NCBI GenBank assembly: GCA_036435485.1
Contig: CM071597.1
Location: 168,622,147 to 168,686,146, forward strand
DNA length: 64,000 bases
Reading direction: 5' to 3'
Origin: Saposhnikovia divaricata
Taxonomy: Eukaryota; Streptophyta; Magnoliopsida; Apiales; Apiaceae
The stretch's first letter is position 1. Every line of letters starts with the position of its first letter. A program made the position numbers and the translations under genes. Positions 11,801 through 22,779 of this stretch are shown here, piece after piece. The notes under the pieces are model-generated. The model did not search any database. It was not told the DNA's origin and saw only the letters and a program-made list of their open reading frames with translations.

Positions 11801-13235
11801 TTTACAAATCGCAGAAATACTCATACTTCCAAGTCAAATCTCAGAAAACTTAAACAATGAAGGTTGTAGATAATTGAATTACCTTTCCATAAAGTCCACA
11901 ACCATCATCATACGATGAATGAGGAAAGAATTATGAATTTAACACGACTCAGCTGTGCTAGTTATACTACCATTCGCAATAATTCAAGTTCATACACAAT
12001 TAATATACAAATCATTCACATATTATTTTACCAGCTGCTACACAAACATAATTAAGCTAATTAGCACTTAACAATCAGCTAGGCATATTGAATATCAACT
12101 AACAATGCAAATAATTCAAGATTAAATATATAAAATTCGAAATAATTCATCTAATTCAAAAACACACACATGCAATCTGTTTTCTTCAATTAATCAAATT
12201 CAAGATCATATCACTACAAGAATCTATCACCCATATATCAATTCAAGCATATAACAACTTAATCAAGTCATACCCTTAAGTAATTAATTCGAAAAATTCA
12301 AGTTTATACACTTAAATTACAAAACTTACACATGTAGCTAACAATACATATTCATTAACAATCTTTACAAGCTATAGGTGATAAATAGCAGCTAGGCCAC
12401 CAACTCCGGCCGAATTCAAACCAAACCCGAGATGGGTTTTCAAAAATTCAACATAAAACCAACATGCAAGGCTGGTAACGGGTAGAGATTAGAAAACTGA
12501 GCAGGATTATGGATTCTGATTATATAAACGGAGCATGATTGAGAGAGTAGAAAGGAGAGAAGGTATAGAGAGAGAGAGAGAGAGTTCTAAGAGCTCTGCA
12601 AAAGGAAAGAATAAACAAGAACAAAGAAGAAGAGTGAAGCTGGTGGCGGTGGTGTTAAACAAAAGGAAGGGCAACATTGGAATTTCACACGGCTAAATTT
12701 TCTGATTTTTTTATTCATTTTAAAACCAAACTAAAAACAGGAAAATGGGGAGAAAATATATCTAAATTTTTTTTAAATTAAAGTTCATGAAATTAGGAAC
12801 ATCCCCATATTTTTAAAATAATTTTTGAGTCAAAAATAAATTTACTATGAATTTTAAAAATAGAGAACCTTTAAATGCAATAAAGCTTTTTAAATCAATT
12901 TAAATACTTAAACACTCAAACAAATACTTCCACAAATTTTAAAAACTAAATCATATCTCAAAGCTGATAATGCAAAAGATTTCATGATTTTAAATATCTC
13001 CAATGATTTTATAGAATTTTTATAAGATTAAAAATGCATGTTTAAAATAGTTTTAAATGCTCAAAAATGCAAATAAAAATATACGAGCACATACGACACT
13101 TACAAATCATCGTATAATCACATAAACATCATTTCACAAATACTTTCACTTTACAAAAATTATTCACACCACATAATTTACCTTTAACAATTAACTAAAC
13201 ACTTAAATATTTACACGAATTTCTAGGTCATTATA
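8800..13235 (-). repeat. 3' LTR (A) of Tekay I
   Basis: About 4.4 kb. Positions 9760-13235 align with LTR B, with only a few changes per hundred bases by eye. The right edge is set by the polypurine tract. On the minus strand the LTR starts TATAATGACC rather than TG. The left edge near 8800 is uncertain because of the scrambled junction. A GA microsatellite lies near 12565-12585. No coding capacity. Confidence 0.85.
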
Positions 13236-13236
13236 G

Positions 13237-13250
13237 CCTTCCCACCTTAA
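13237..13250 (-). other. Polypurine tract of Tekay I
   Basis: Minus strand TTAAGGTGGGAAGG sits between the pol stop region and the LTR start, as in Tekay/Del elements, where AAGGGGGGAAGG precedes the 3' LTR. Confidence 0.75.
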
Positions 13251-13275
13251 AAGGATTCTGTCCCCAGAATCTCAC

Positions 13276-16200
13276 CTAAGTAAACAAATGAGGATACTTT
13301 GCGAGCATCTCGCTCTCAAGCTCCCATGTTGATTCTTCAACTTTAGGGTTCTTCCACAAAACCTTAACCAAATGGACAATCTTATTCCTAAGCTAGAATT
13401 CTTTCTGTTCTATCTTGAATTCTTACTGATTGCTCCTCATAAGATAAATTCGACTGTAGCTCGAGTGGTTCATACTCGATTACGTGACTCACATATGAAT
13501 TATACCTCTTAAGCATAGATACGTGGAAAACAATGTGAATATGATACATGTGCGGTAGTAACGCCAATTCGTAAGCAACCTTGCCCACTTGTCTCAAAAT
13601 CTCATAGGGTCCTAAAAGTTTCCTCTCACCAACTACTTCCCAATACACTGGCGATCTACAGTTTCTTCTATACAAAACTTTATACAGTAGCATTCTTATA
13701 CTTGCGTGATAACTGTTATTATATGAAAACTTCACTAATGGCAAATGTTCATCCCTACTTCTTTTAAAATCCAATGTACAAGCTCTAAACATATCTTCTA
13801 TAGTTCGAATAGTCCTTTCACTCTGTCCGTCCGTCTATGGATGGTAAACTGTACTCATCTCGAGTTGGGTTCCTAAGCACTCTTTGAACTGTCTCCAAAA
13901 TCTTGAATTGAATTCGTGGGTCTCGATCAGATACTATCGTACAGGAACTCCATGACGTGATACTATTTTCTTCAGATTTAATTGTACCAATTATCCAATG
14001 AGAATCTTTCATTAATCGGTAGAAAATGTGCAAACTTGGTTAATCGATCAATTGTTATCCAAATCGCATCGTAGTTGGCTCTGGTCCTTGGTAATCCTAC
14101 TATGAAATCCATGACAAGATGTTCCCACTTCCATTCTGGAATATCTAACGGCTGTAGTAATCCACTCGGATCTGGTGTTCCGCTTTGATTCTCCGACAGG
14201 TATACCACTTGTTTATCCATTCCGCGATCTCTCGTTTCAAATTTGGCCACCAAAAATTCTCTTTTAAATCTCGATACATCTTCGTACTTCCAGGGTGAAT
14301 CGAATATCTCGAACTATGGGCTTCGCTTAAAATCTCATCCTTTAATTCTGGTACATTTGGAATCCATATTCTCTTAGAGAATCTTAAGATAACTTGTTCA
14401 TCTTTCTGGGTACAAATTTATTCACCCGTTAATGTGTCCATCTCGTAACTCATAACTTCCTCTTTACATCTTCGAATCTTCTCTAACAACTCTAGTTGAA
14501 AAGTCATCGTCTTAAGAAACTCATCAACATCCTTCGAATCATACACTTCTAAACTTAGCTTCTCAAACTCTCGCAATAACTCCTTTAGCACAGACATCAT
14601 ATTCAGTCCCTCTTTCCTATTCAACGCATCAACCACTACATTCGCTTTACTTGGGTGATAACTTATCGTGCAATCATAATCCTTAATCAAATCCAACAAT
14701 CTCCTTTGCTCATATTAAGATTCTTTTGGGTGAATATATACTTCAAGCTCTTATGATCCGTGAAAATCTCGCACTTCTCTCCATACAGATAATGTCTTCA
14801 AATCTTCAGTGCGAACACAATTGCAGTTAACTCCAAATCATGTGTCGAATACTTCTGCTCATGTGGTTTAAGTTGTCTCGAAGCATACGCGGTAACATTG
14901 ACACGTTGCACCAAAACACATCCTAATTCTTTTTGTGAAGCATCCCTATAGATAACGAAATTTCCTTGATCATCCGGCAACACTAATACTGGGGCTGAAA
15001 TGAATCTCTTCTCTAATTGAAAATTCTCTTCACACTTATCACTCCAAATAAACTTCTCTTTCTTCAAAGTCAATTTAGTCAGTGGTATAGCTATCTTTGA
15101 GAAATCATGTACAAATCTCCGATGATATCCAATCAATCCTAGAAAACTTCTTACTTCCGTAGGGGCCCTGAGTCTACTCTAATTAACTACAGCTTCAATC
15201 TTCACAGGATCCACTGTAATTCCTTCTCGACTAATAACACGTCCTAAAAATTAAACTTCTTCTAACTAAAACTCATACTTGGAGAACTTTGCATATAATC
15301 TTTCTTTCCTTAAGGTTTCCAATGCTATCCTCAGGTGCTCGGCATGTTCTTTGGGGGATCTCGAGTATATCAAAATGTCATCAATAAATACAATTACAAA
15401 CTTATCTAGGTATCTCTTGAAGACACAATTCATCGAATCCATAAACACAGCTGGCGCATTCATTAATCCAAAAGACATCATTAAAAACTCGTAATGTTAA
15501 TATCTCATGCGAAAAGCTGTCTTCTAAATATCCTCGGGTTTAATCTTTAATTAATGGTATCCTGATCTTAAATTAATCTTATAAAAGTAAGCAACGCCTT
15601 TTAGTTGGTCAAACAAATAATCTATCTTCCGTAGTGGATACTTATTCTTGATAGTCAACTTATTAAGCTTTCTGTAATCAATACACAGCCTCATGCTTCC
15701 GTTTTTCGTCTTAACAACCAACACTGGTGCTCCCCACAAGGACACACTTGGCCTTATAACTCCCTTATCCAAAAGATCTTGTAATTGAATAGTTAACTCC
15801 TTCATCTCCGTAGGTGCCATTCGGTAAGGTGCTTTTAGAAACAGGCTCGGTTCCAGGTGCCAAGTCAATCGCAAATTTCACTTCTCGATCTGGAGATAAT
15901 CCAGGTAATTAGTCAGGAAATACGTTGAGACACTCATTCACAATTGGTATATCTTCCCTCCTCGAAACTTGTTTCTCCACAACAACCACATATGCTAAAT
16001 AAGCCTCACAACCTTAATATAATAACCGCTTTTCTTGCGTAAACATTAAGAAATTCTTATCTTGCTTCTAACCTTGAAATATCACTTCACTACCATCTCC
16101 TGTATTCAATTAACTTGCTTCTTTTTACATCCAATCTGTGCATCACACTCGATCAACCAACCCATATTCTTAATTGCCTCTTTCATATTTACGTCAAAAT

Positions 16201-16300
16201 TTTCTAACTTCTGAGTATTTGATAGGTAATAGTTTGGTTACTCTTATCGTAATGTTCGTTGAGACAGGTATGATACAATCCTTGACAAAATGTCCTTGAA
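13276..16300 (-). pseudogene. Tekay I pol: reverse transcriptase, RNase H, integrase
   Basis: Read right to left, the pieces are: gag zinc-knuckle tail (GHFVKDC, near 16290); reverse transcriptase fingers (15874-15551; KNGSMRLCIDYRKLNKLT); palm (15481-15266, catalytic FIDDILIYS); RNase H (15136-14798; YRDAS..LGCVL) with tail at 14699; integrase core (14253-13978; MDFIVGLPR and TIDRLTKFAHFLP); and the integrase C-terminus with a chromodomain-like end (13792-13276; VLWKNPKVEESTWELESEM). The C-terminal type points to the Tekay lineage. The frame is broken between nearly every block by stops and frameshifts, so no enzyme can be made. The stop codon at 13278-13276 lies just before the polypurine tract. 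Confidence 0.9.
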
Positions 16301-16305
16301 CTTCT
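16301..16305. repeat. Left target-site duplication (CTTCT) of solo LTR C
   Basis: CTTCT immediately precedes the LTR start TGTGGTGCCC and is repeated exactly at 22287-22291. Confidence 0.85.
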
Positions 16306-18851
16306 TGTGGTGCCCTCCCGATCAGGGGCCTAGTTCGGAGAGTCACTGACACACATCTAGATGCAAACAACCTAAAATATAATATAAATATAACATGCTG
16401 ACTGGCCCCAACACTACTATCCAAGATCTTTCACAGGTAATGGTATGAAACAAGCAAGCCAACGTCTAACTGATTTATTATTACAAACCTAAATTCAAAA
16501 TATATTATTATTACAAACCAAAGTTCTCAAAAGTTCCACTGCTAATTCTCACAACTAACTAAAGATCTCCTCACTGAGCTGTTATTGCATCTACCTCGGG
16601 AGCTATCTCAAAACAGACCAACTCAGGGCCACAATAAGTGCGCTTCCTCGCGGTTTGGATTGTACGAACCAAGATTCTTAGATTACTATCAAAAGGGTTA
16701 GACAAAATAATAATGAGCCAACGCTTAGCAAGTAACTAAAGATCTCAATTGAAAATAGTATAGCAGGGTATTGCAGAAGATGACAGTAATTCAGTTTATG
16801 ACATAAATATGCTGGAAGCAGTATAAGCAATACTGGTATTGAGTAATGACAGGATAACAACTGATAATCAGGATAGCCATAGATATTTCAAAACTGTGTA
16901 AAGTAATTGACATTTCAATCGGTAAACCAATTTCATTTCATTGTAAATAAAATGTAATCATCACTTTAAGAAAACTGATTAAAGGTTTTTCTTTCATAAC
17001 AGATAATACGGGTAATCAGCTCATAAAGTCCCCATACCGGACACAAAGTCCCTCTGGCCATCATTTCCTTTCATTAGGATAGCTTGGGTTCCCAAGAGGT
17101 AACACATTGGCCTATAAAGGTGTCGAACTGGACAGACTAGAACTACACAATACTACATCTCAAAAACTAACGGAACTAGCATTACCCGTTCGCCCCGTCT
17201 CTCCAATCGTCAGGAATCCGTGGAAACCATATAGACGGAGTTCCTAACATTTTTATTAGAAATCTTATTTTTAAAACATTAATTGTTTGCAAAACTCTTT
17301 TTATCTTTATAAAACATTTTAATACTTAATCTTTTTGAAAACCTTTACTTCGAAGTACATTCGACTCTTTGATAACAAATCGGCCCAGTCTAAGTAACCT
17401 CAAAGTATTTTAAGAAAACAACTCATTTTGATTTGTAATGATAAAAGTCAAAGGGTTTGACTAAGTTTTCTAACATCAATGAAATGGGAATACAAGTCTG
17501 AATCAAGAAGATGTAGACTCAAAGGCATCAAGGTAATTGATTAGATTTCAAGTTTAAGGTATAATATTAAAGGTAATTAAGTTCTTGGATCAGTGTTTAG
17601 CTCATGAGGAAGTTTATGTGTTTTAGGGTTAAGATAGGTTAAACTGGACACGGATATAAGTCAAGTGGAACACTGGTTTATTGGTCAGTCAATATGACAT
17701 GATTATAGTAAGCTGGAGGACATATATGGTCAAGATGCAATTAAAAAGAATTAGTATTGTTTAACTCTGGGTGATAGTATGGTCAAGAAGCAATTAAAAG
17801 AATTATGCTGGTCTAGGGTTTACATGTATTGAACCAGGGTTTATCAATAAAGACTTTGGATACATGCAAAGGTAAGTTTATAACAGGAGTATGATCAACA
17901 TGGTATAAGATACGCATGCTTGAATCAACAAGATATAGCAGTTTCTATAATATAAACTTTCAGAGGAAAGACAGAGTTACTTGCCTCCGGTAGAATGCAA
18001 TAGCTAACAGCTCAGTCACTGGTACTCGACCTTAGCCTTTCCATTATCGCTAGGTCCTACGTCCTTCTTATCTACATAAACCATATCACCACTTTAGAAA
18101 ACTATACTTCTAAATCGTCTAATCCTAGTCTACCCAAACGATTCTTATAACGCATTAATACATATCATATAACCTACATACCTGATACATTTATCAGATG
18201 GACTCGTACTTAAGAAATCAAATAGCACATAGAACATGTATCTCATATAAATCAGCTAAACACTTAGCAGATAAACCTAACTCATAAGTAATCATGCTAT
18301 CTCAGTATACATTTTACTCATTATAATTTCCCGAAAATCAGGCAGAGTTTCCTCTATAATATAGACTATCCCGTCGGAAATATCCGACTCCAAATCACAA
18401 CCAAATTCCCACGATGGATTTAAGATCCACCTACACTTCCCAATGGATTTCTATTTTCTAAACAAGTTATGATCACATTACGATATAATCCGATATTAAC
18501 AAACGAATATCAATAATTAACCACTTTCTAGATATCGAGTAACGATCACTAAATCACATTTAATAAATCACGAAATCATATAATTCCTATTTCAATCAAG
18601 AAATTCAAATTTAACTTATGAAAATCTGAAAATTACTCTTACATCTTAACTAATAATCATCTAGCATATATTCATCAAAATAAATATCAACTTATTATCT
18701 ATAATTCATGGTAATTCGAATAATTCATCATTTACTCAACAAAATTCGAATTAAATGTATAATATTCTGAAAAATTCATATATGCATAATAATTTACAAG
18801 TAAACACATCACTATCAACATAACCTCTTAATTTATCAAGAATTAAACATA

Positions 18852-18854
18852 ATA
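18852..18854. repeat. Left target-site duplication (ATA) of the CACTA transposon
   Basis: ATA directly precedes CACTAG and recurs at 21099-21101. CACTA transposons generate 3-bp duplications. Confidence 0.85.
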
Positions 18855-19045
18855 CACTAGTACAGAATTGACTTTTAGCGTCGGTCAAAATAGGCATTAT
18901 GCGTCGGTTATTGGGCGTAGTACATGTAGGCGACACTATAGGTCTGTGCTATAGCGTCGGTCAAAATACCGTTGCCAATACACGGTTTGTGTCGGCACTA
19001 GAACCGATGCATATTGATGTTAACCGTTGCTTTTGGTTGGCTATA

Positions 19046-19297
19046 AGCATCGGTTGTGTGGAAAGCCGACGCATATAATATACACCTTTTGTGTCGGTTG
19101 TCAGGAGAACCGACGCATTTGGATGTCCAAAAGCGTCAGGTTTATAGAATGCCGACGCATATAATATACACCATTTGTGTCGGTTGTCAGGAGAACCGAC
19201 GCATTTGGATGTCCAAAAGCGTCAGGTTTATAGAATGCCGACGCATATAATATACACCATTTGTGTCGGCTCTCACGATAACCGACGCATTTTGTAA
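19046..19297. repeat. 86-bp tandem repeat in the CACTA left subterminal region
   Basis: The motif GCCGACGCATATAATATACACC begins at 19065 and recurs at 19151 and 19237, giving an 86-bp period over about three units. Each unit contains CGGTTGTCAGGAGAACCG, an inverted repeat. Confidence 0.88.
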
Positions 19298-19479
19298 ATT
19301 GCATTATATACAAAATCAATTTCTATGTAATTTTGTGTAACCACTAATTTTTGCGTAATCTTTTAATCTGTAAGGTTGAATTTTCATAAAAACTATTGAA
19401 AATATGAATTTGAAACCGCATAAGTAAAGAATTTATCTACCGCGCGTGTCAAGTAGATTCTCTTTACCCTTTACAATAA

Positions 19480-19680
19480 AAAATTGTAAAAAAAGGATCA
19501 AAATTTTAAATTTACGAAAAAAAATTGTTAAAAAAGGGTAAAAATGTATTTTTAAAAAAGTACACTTACAAAAATGGTACTCTTGAAAAAATTTCTAATA
19601 TAATATAAATAACAAATTATTTATATAAAAATATTATTTATATATATTTTTTTTAAATTATAAATTTGAATTTGTTATTA
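19480..19680. repeat. Internal direct duplication of the CACTA body, left copy
   Basis: 19480-19612 resembles 20133-20285 (AAAAATGTATTTTTAAAAA, then GTACACTTA, then TAATATAATATA). 19613-19680 resembles 20575-20645. In the right copy the two halves are separated by about 290 bases containing the dioxygenase exon, so the gene fragment appears to have been inserted into one copy of a pre-existing duplication. Confidence 0.65.
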
Positions 19681-20286
19681 CCTCAAAAGATGGTTTACCA
19701 TAACGGTGTCTAAACAGAGCATCACCGCACATTTTGGTTATTTATCTATGCAGATAGTCTATTACACATGATTGTTTTATATTTATAAAAAAATTGAGGA
19801 TTGCTTTCAACAAATTTGATTATTGCAGTGGAAGTGTTGTTGGCCCGTACCCCATTTGTCCCGGGATCGAGACCTTGGTCTGATAGTTTTTTCACAAGAT
19901 TTTTGAACTCAAACAATTTGCACTGCCTTACATCTCAGTTCAATTAACTAGTGGGCCAATATTTAAGCCCAACTTTTAGCCAATTAGTTAGCAGATATGT
20001 TAGCAAAAAAAGATAAAAATATGTGTTCTTTCACCTTAATAAAAAAAGAAAAAGAATGTATGTACCCTTGTATTACAATTATACTATTTTATATACATGA
20101 TAAAGAAAAAATAACAGTGTTGAAAACAAAAAGTCAAAAAATTCGCAATAAAAAAGTTGTAAAAAAAAAGGTCACGAATTGTAAATTTAGGAGAAGAAAT
20201 TATGAAAAAAAAAGGACAAAAATGTATTTTTAAAAAGTACACTTAAAAAATGGACTATTAAAAAATCCATAATATAATATAATTAA

Positions 20287-20459
20287 CTGTGAGCTCGGGG
20301 TTAGGACAGGTAGGATAGTAGTTGAGGTTGATTCTTTTTGAGCCCATTAGAAGTGCTTCTTTGGAGTCTATGTCCTCCACATTTAGCTTTTGCATCAGGG
20401 CTTGTAACAGCCACTTGATGACAAACTCGGACTTGTTCATGAATTCCATTGCTTCGTTC
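20287..20459 (-). pseudogene. Captured exon fragment of a 2-oxoglutarate/Fe(II) dioxygenase (feruloyl/coumaroyl-CoA hydroxylase-like)
   Basis: On the minus strand an intron acceptor TTTATTTCAG precedes an open stretch of about 57 codons. It includes FVIKWLLQALMQKLNV and LLMGSKRINLNYYPTCPNPE. The NYYPTCPNPELT block immediately precedes the iron-binding HxD motif in plant 2OG-dioxygenases. The LLMGSKRIN context is closest, from memory, to the feruloyl-CoA 6'-/p-coumaroyl-CoA 2'-hydroxylase clade that makes coumarins. Similarity stops after ELTV at 20287, before the HxD, so the fragment has no catalytic residues. It retains part of the upstream intron, which shows a genomic DNA capture rather than an mRNA copy. 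Confidence 0.75.
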
Positions 20460-21098
20460 CTGAAATAAATTAGACGGTTAATTGAAAATATATGCAAGGC
20501 ATGTAATGTGTGCATATGAGCATGAATATGTGCTTACAAATTTACGTTGATCTAGTGAAATTTGTTAATAGACTGCATAAAGTAACATATAATTTATGTA
20601 AAAATATTTTTTGTATATATAATTTAGTTTTTTTTTAATTATAATACTTTAAGTGTCGGTCCAATGTAAGGCGTTGCATAAAGTACAAACAAACAGCGTC
20701 GGTTGTAAGAAGACCGACACTAAAGTGAGCTTTAGGCGTCGGTTGTATAATTGCCGACACTAAAAAGTACAACCTAATGCATCGGTTGTTTAATGACCGA
20801 CGCTTTAAGTACTTTTGGGCGTCAGTTCACTAAATGCCGACACTAATAAGCACAACCTTATGCGTCGGTTTTCCAATGACCGACGATTTAAATATTTTTA
20901 GGCGTCGGCATTCAGAAGACCGACGCATATAAAGGTTATAAGTGTCGGTTAATTCAGTCAACCGACGCTAAAGGTCCTGCAGAAATGACAATAAGCGTCG
21001 GTTAAGCTAGCAACCGACGCCTAAAGTATGTATAAGCCACGGCTCTCTATACAACCGACGCTAAAAGTGCGACGCTGTAGGACCTTTCTATACTAGTG

Positions 21099-21101
21099 AT
21101 A
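21099..21101. repeat. Right target-site duplication (ATA) of the CACTA transposon
   Basis: ATA follows CTAGTG and matches 18852-18854. Confidence 0.85.
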
Positions 21102-22286
21102 ATTCACATAATTTATACTTACATGCATAAATTCGAATAAATTCAGAAAAATTACATATGCAACTACACTTATCCGAAATTAACATTTAAAATCAGTTAA
21201 CGATTCTAAACCAAGAACCAGAAATCATAATACTTGATTAAAATTCATGTAATCATAATACTATAACATTTTTCGAGAATTTTAATACATGAACATATAA
21301 TTCGAAAATATAAAATCATAAATACTCGTAACTCGAATTAAACACGAATGAATTTGATGAATTAAGGCTCAGTATACATCATCGCCTCTACCACCGGCTC
21401 ACCGGAGCTCACGGCCGGTGGGGTAGAAGTCGAAGGTACCCATATCAACTGGGTTTCCTTCTACAACCCCTGGCCAAAACCCAAAGTGGGTTTTCAAGTT
21501 TCATCATTATAGCGACATGCAAGTACAGTAGCAAGGAGAGGAGAGAAAACCGAACACAACCATGGTTTCTGATCTTAAAACCGAAGTAAAACGAGAGAGA
21601 TTAGTGAGGAGATAGAGTACTAATGGGAGAGAGACGAGAGAGTTCGCTCGAGAGCAAGCAATGACACACACACAACAGAAATGAGAAAGAAGAGATGGCG
21701 GTGGAGATGTAATACCCTCAGGGGTATTACGGTAATTTAACAAAACTGAAAATTCTTCTACACAAATCCCTTTTTAACTTACCTTAAAATCAAATAAAAT
21801 AGGAAAATGGGGAGATAAATATATCTAATATTTCTAAAATAAATTTTATCAAATTACAAGATACCTCATATTTTTAAAATAATTTTAGGCTTAAAAATGA
21901 ATTTTATATGAATTTTCGAAATAAAGGCTCTTTAAAATTGTTTTAAATTATCGAAACTCACAATTAAATCCCCACAATAATTTTACAAACTAATTCTTGT
22001 CTCAAAGATGATAATGCAAAAGATTTCATGATTTAAATCAATTCCAATGATTTTATATGATTTTTGAAAGATTAAAAATGCACTTTAAAAATAGTTTTAA
22101 TGCTTTAAAAATATAAATAAAATTCCACGAACATGTACGACACTTACCAAACATCATATAATCACACAAACATGGTTTCACACATATCTTGACTTCACAA
22201 AATTATAATCATCACCTAAATCACATAATTTCACATTTAACAATTAAATATGCATTTAATAAATTGCGAAATTCTAAGTCGCTATA

Positions 22287-22291
22287 CTTCT
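22287..22291. repeat. Right target-site duplication (CTTCT) of solo LTR C
   Basis: Exact copy of 16301-16305, directly after the LTR end CGCTATA. Confidence 0.85.
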
Positions 22292-22779
22292 GATTCTAAC
22301 ACTCATGATATAAAATTCTATCCAATTAGACTTGCAACTCTCGATATTTAACTTGGTACAAATTTCAGTATGCTTCCTCTTGAACTTCTTTCTTTCGACA
22401 ATGGAGGTCTTTTCATTCTCTGCTAATTCATATCCTGTGGGTTGCTACGTTGCCTTACTAATCTGGTTTTAAATCTTCCAAATCCTACATTCACTTTTTA
22501 AATGAATTTTCTGTCTTCTATCCAAGCAATTCTGAAAATTTCTTGATTCTCTACCTCCTTTTTCTTACCATCTTATCCCATCTTAATCAAATCTCCTCTT
22601 ATTACCAATAATCACGACTCTTCAAACTATGCTCACATAAATTGTTAACTCCAACCCAGTCACTTTACTCTTTATCCAAAACTTCACTTTCTGTTGAAAT
22701 TTCTTAAAAACAAACTGTCTAACTTTGCTCTGCTTCCCTCAAGTTATCATGTTTTGATTCTAGAATTTATATCCAACGG
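22292..22779 (-). pseudogene. Decayed gag-region remnant of Tekay I
   Basis: About 490 bases between solo LTR C and LTR B with no usable reading frame. Blocks such as CATCTTATCCCATCTTAATCAA and ATCACGACTCTTCAAA resemble 58870-58930 in the internal region of Tekay III, so this is the corresponding 5' internal (gag) region. The part nearest the LTR, including the primer-binding site, is deleted. Confidence 0.55.

Larger units (their letters stand above)
18855..21098. mobile_element. Non-autonomous CACTA (En/Spm) transposon carrying a gene fragment
   Basis: The left end CACTAGTACAGAA and right end (reverse complement) CACTAGTATAGAA form imperfect terminal inverted repeats, flanked by a 3-bp ATA duplication. 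Both subterminal regions (18890-19300 and 20655-21080) are packed with GCGTCGGTT-type motifs in both orientations, the usual transposase-binding architecture of this superfamily. The 2244-bp body encodes no transposase. It contains an internal direct duplication (19480-19680 and 20133-20645) and a dioxygenase exon fragment (20459-20287). Mobilisation would need a transposase elsewhere. Confidence 0.92.
16306..22286 (-). mobile_element. Solo LTR (C) of a Tekay-type element, containing a CACTA transposon
   Basis: The sequence is clearly related to LTR A. For example, 16998-17150 and 9331-9480 share long blocks such as CATTAGGATAGCTTGGGTTC. It carries no internal element sequence. CTTCT flanks both ends. 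Removing the nested CACTA transposon and its duplication leaves about 3.73 kb, the size of one LTR. Plus-strand ends are TGTGGTGCCC and CGCTATA, so the minus strand reads TATAGCG...CACCACA. Unequal recombination between two LTRs of a full element is the usual origin. The host sequence is the gag/pol boundary of Tekay I. Confidence 0.87.

Noticed and set aside
19840..19900. A tRNA B-box-like GGTCTCGATCCC on the minus strand, suggesting a SINE inside the CACTA element
   Set aside because: The match to GGTTCGANTCC is poor, and I see no A box at the right spacing and no flanking duplication.
19000..21080. The regularly spaced GCGTCGGTT repeats as a CRISPR-like array
   Set aside because: The motifs vary, occur in both orientations and are bounded by CACTA termini with a target duplication; the context is a plant genome.
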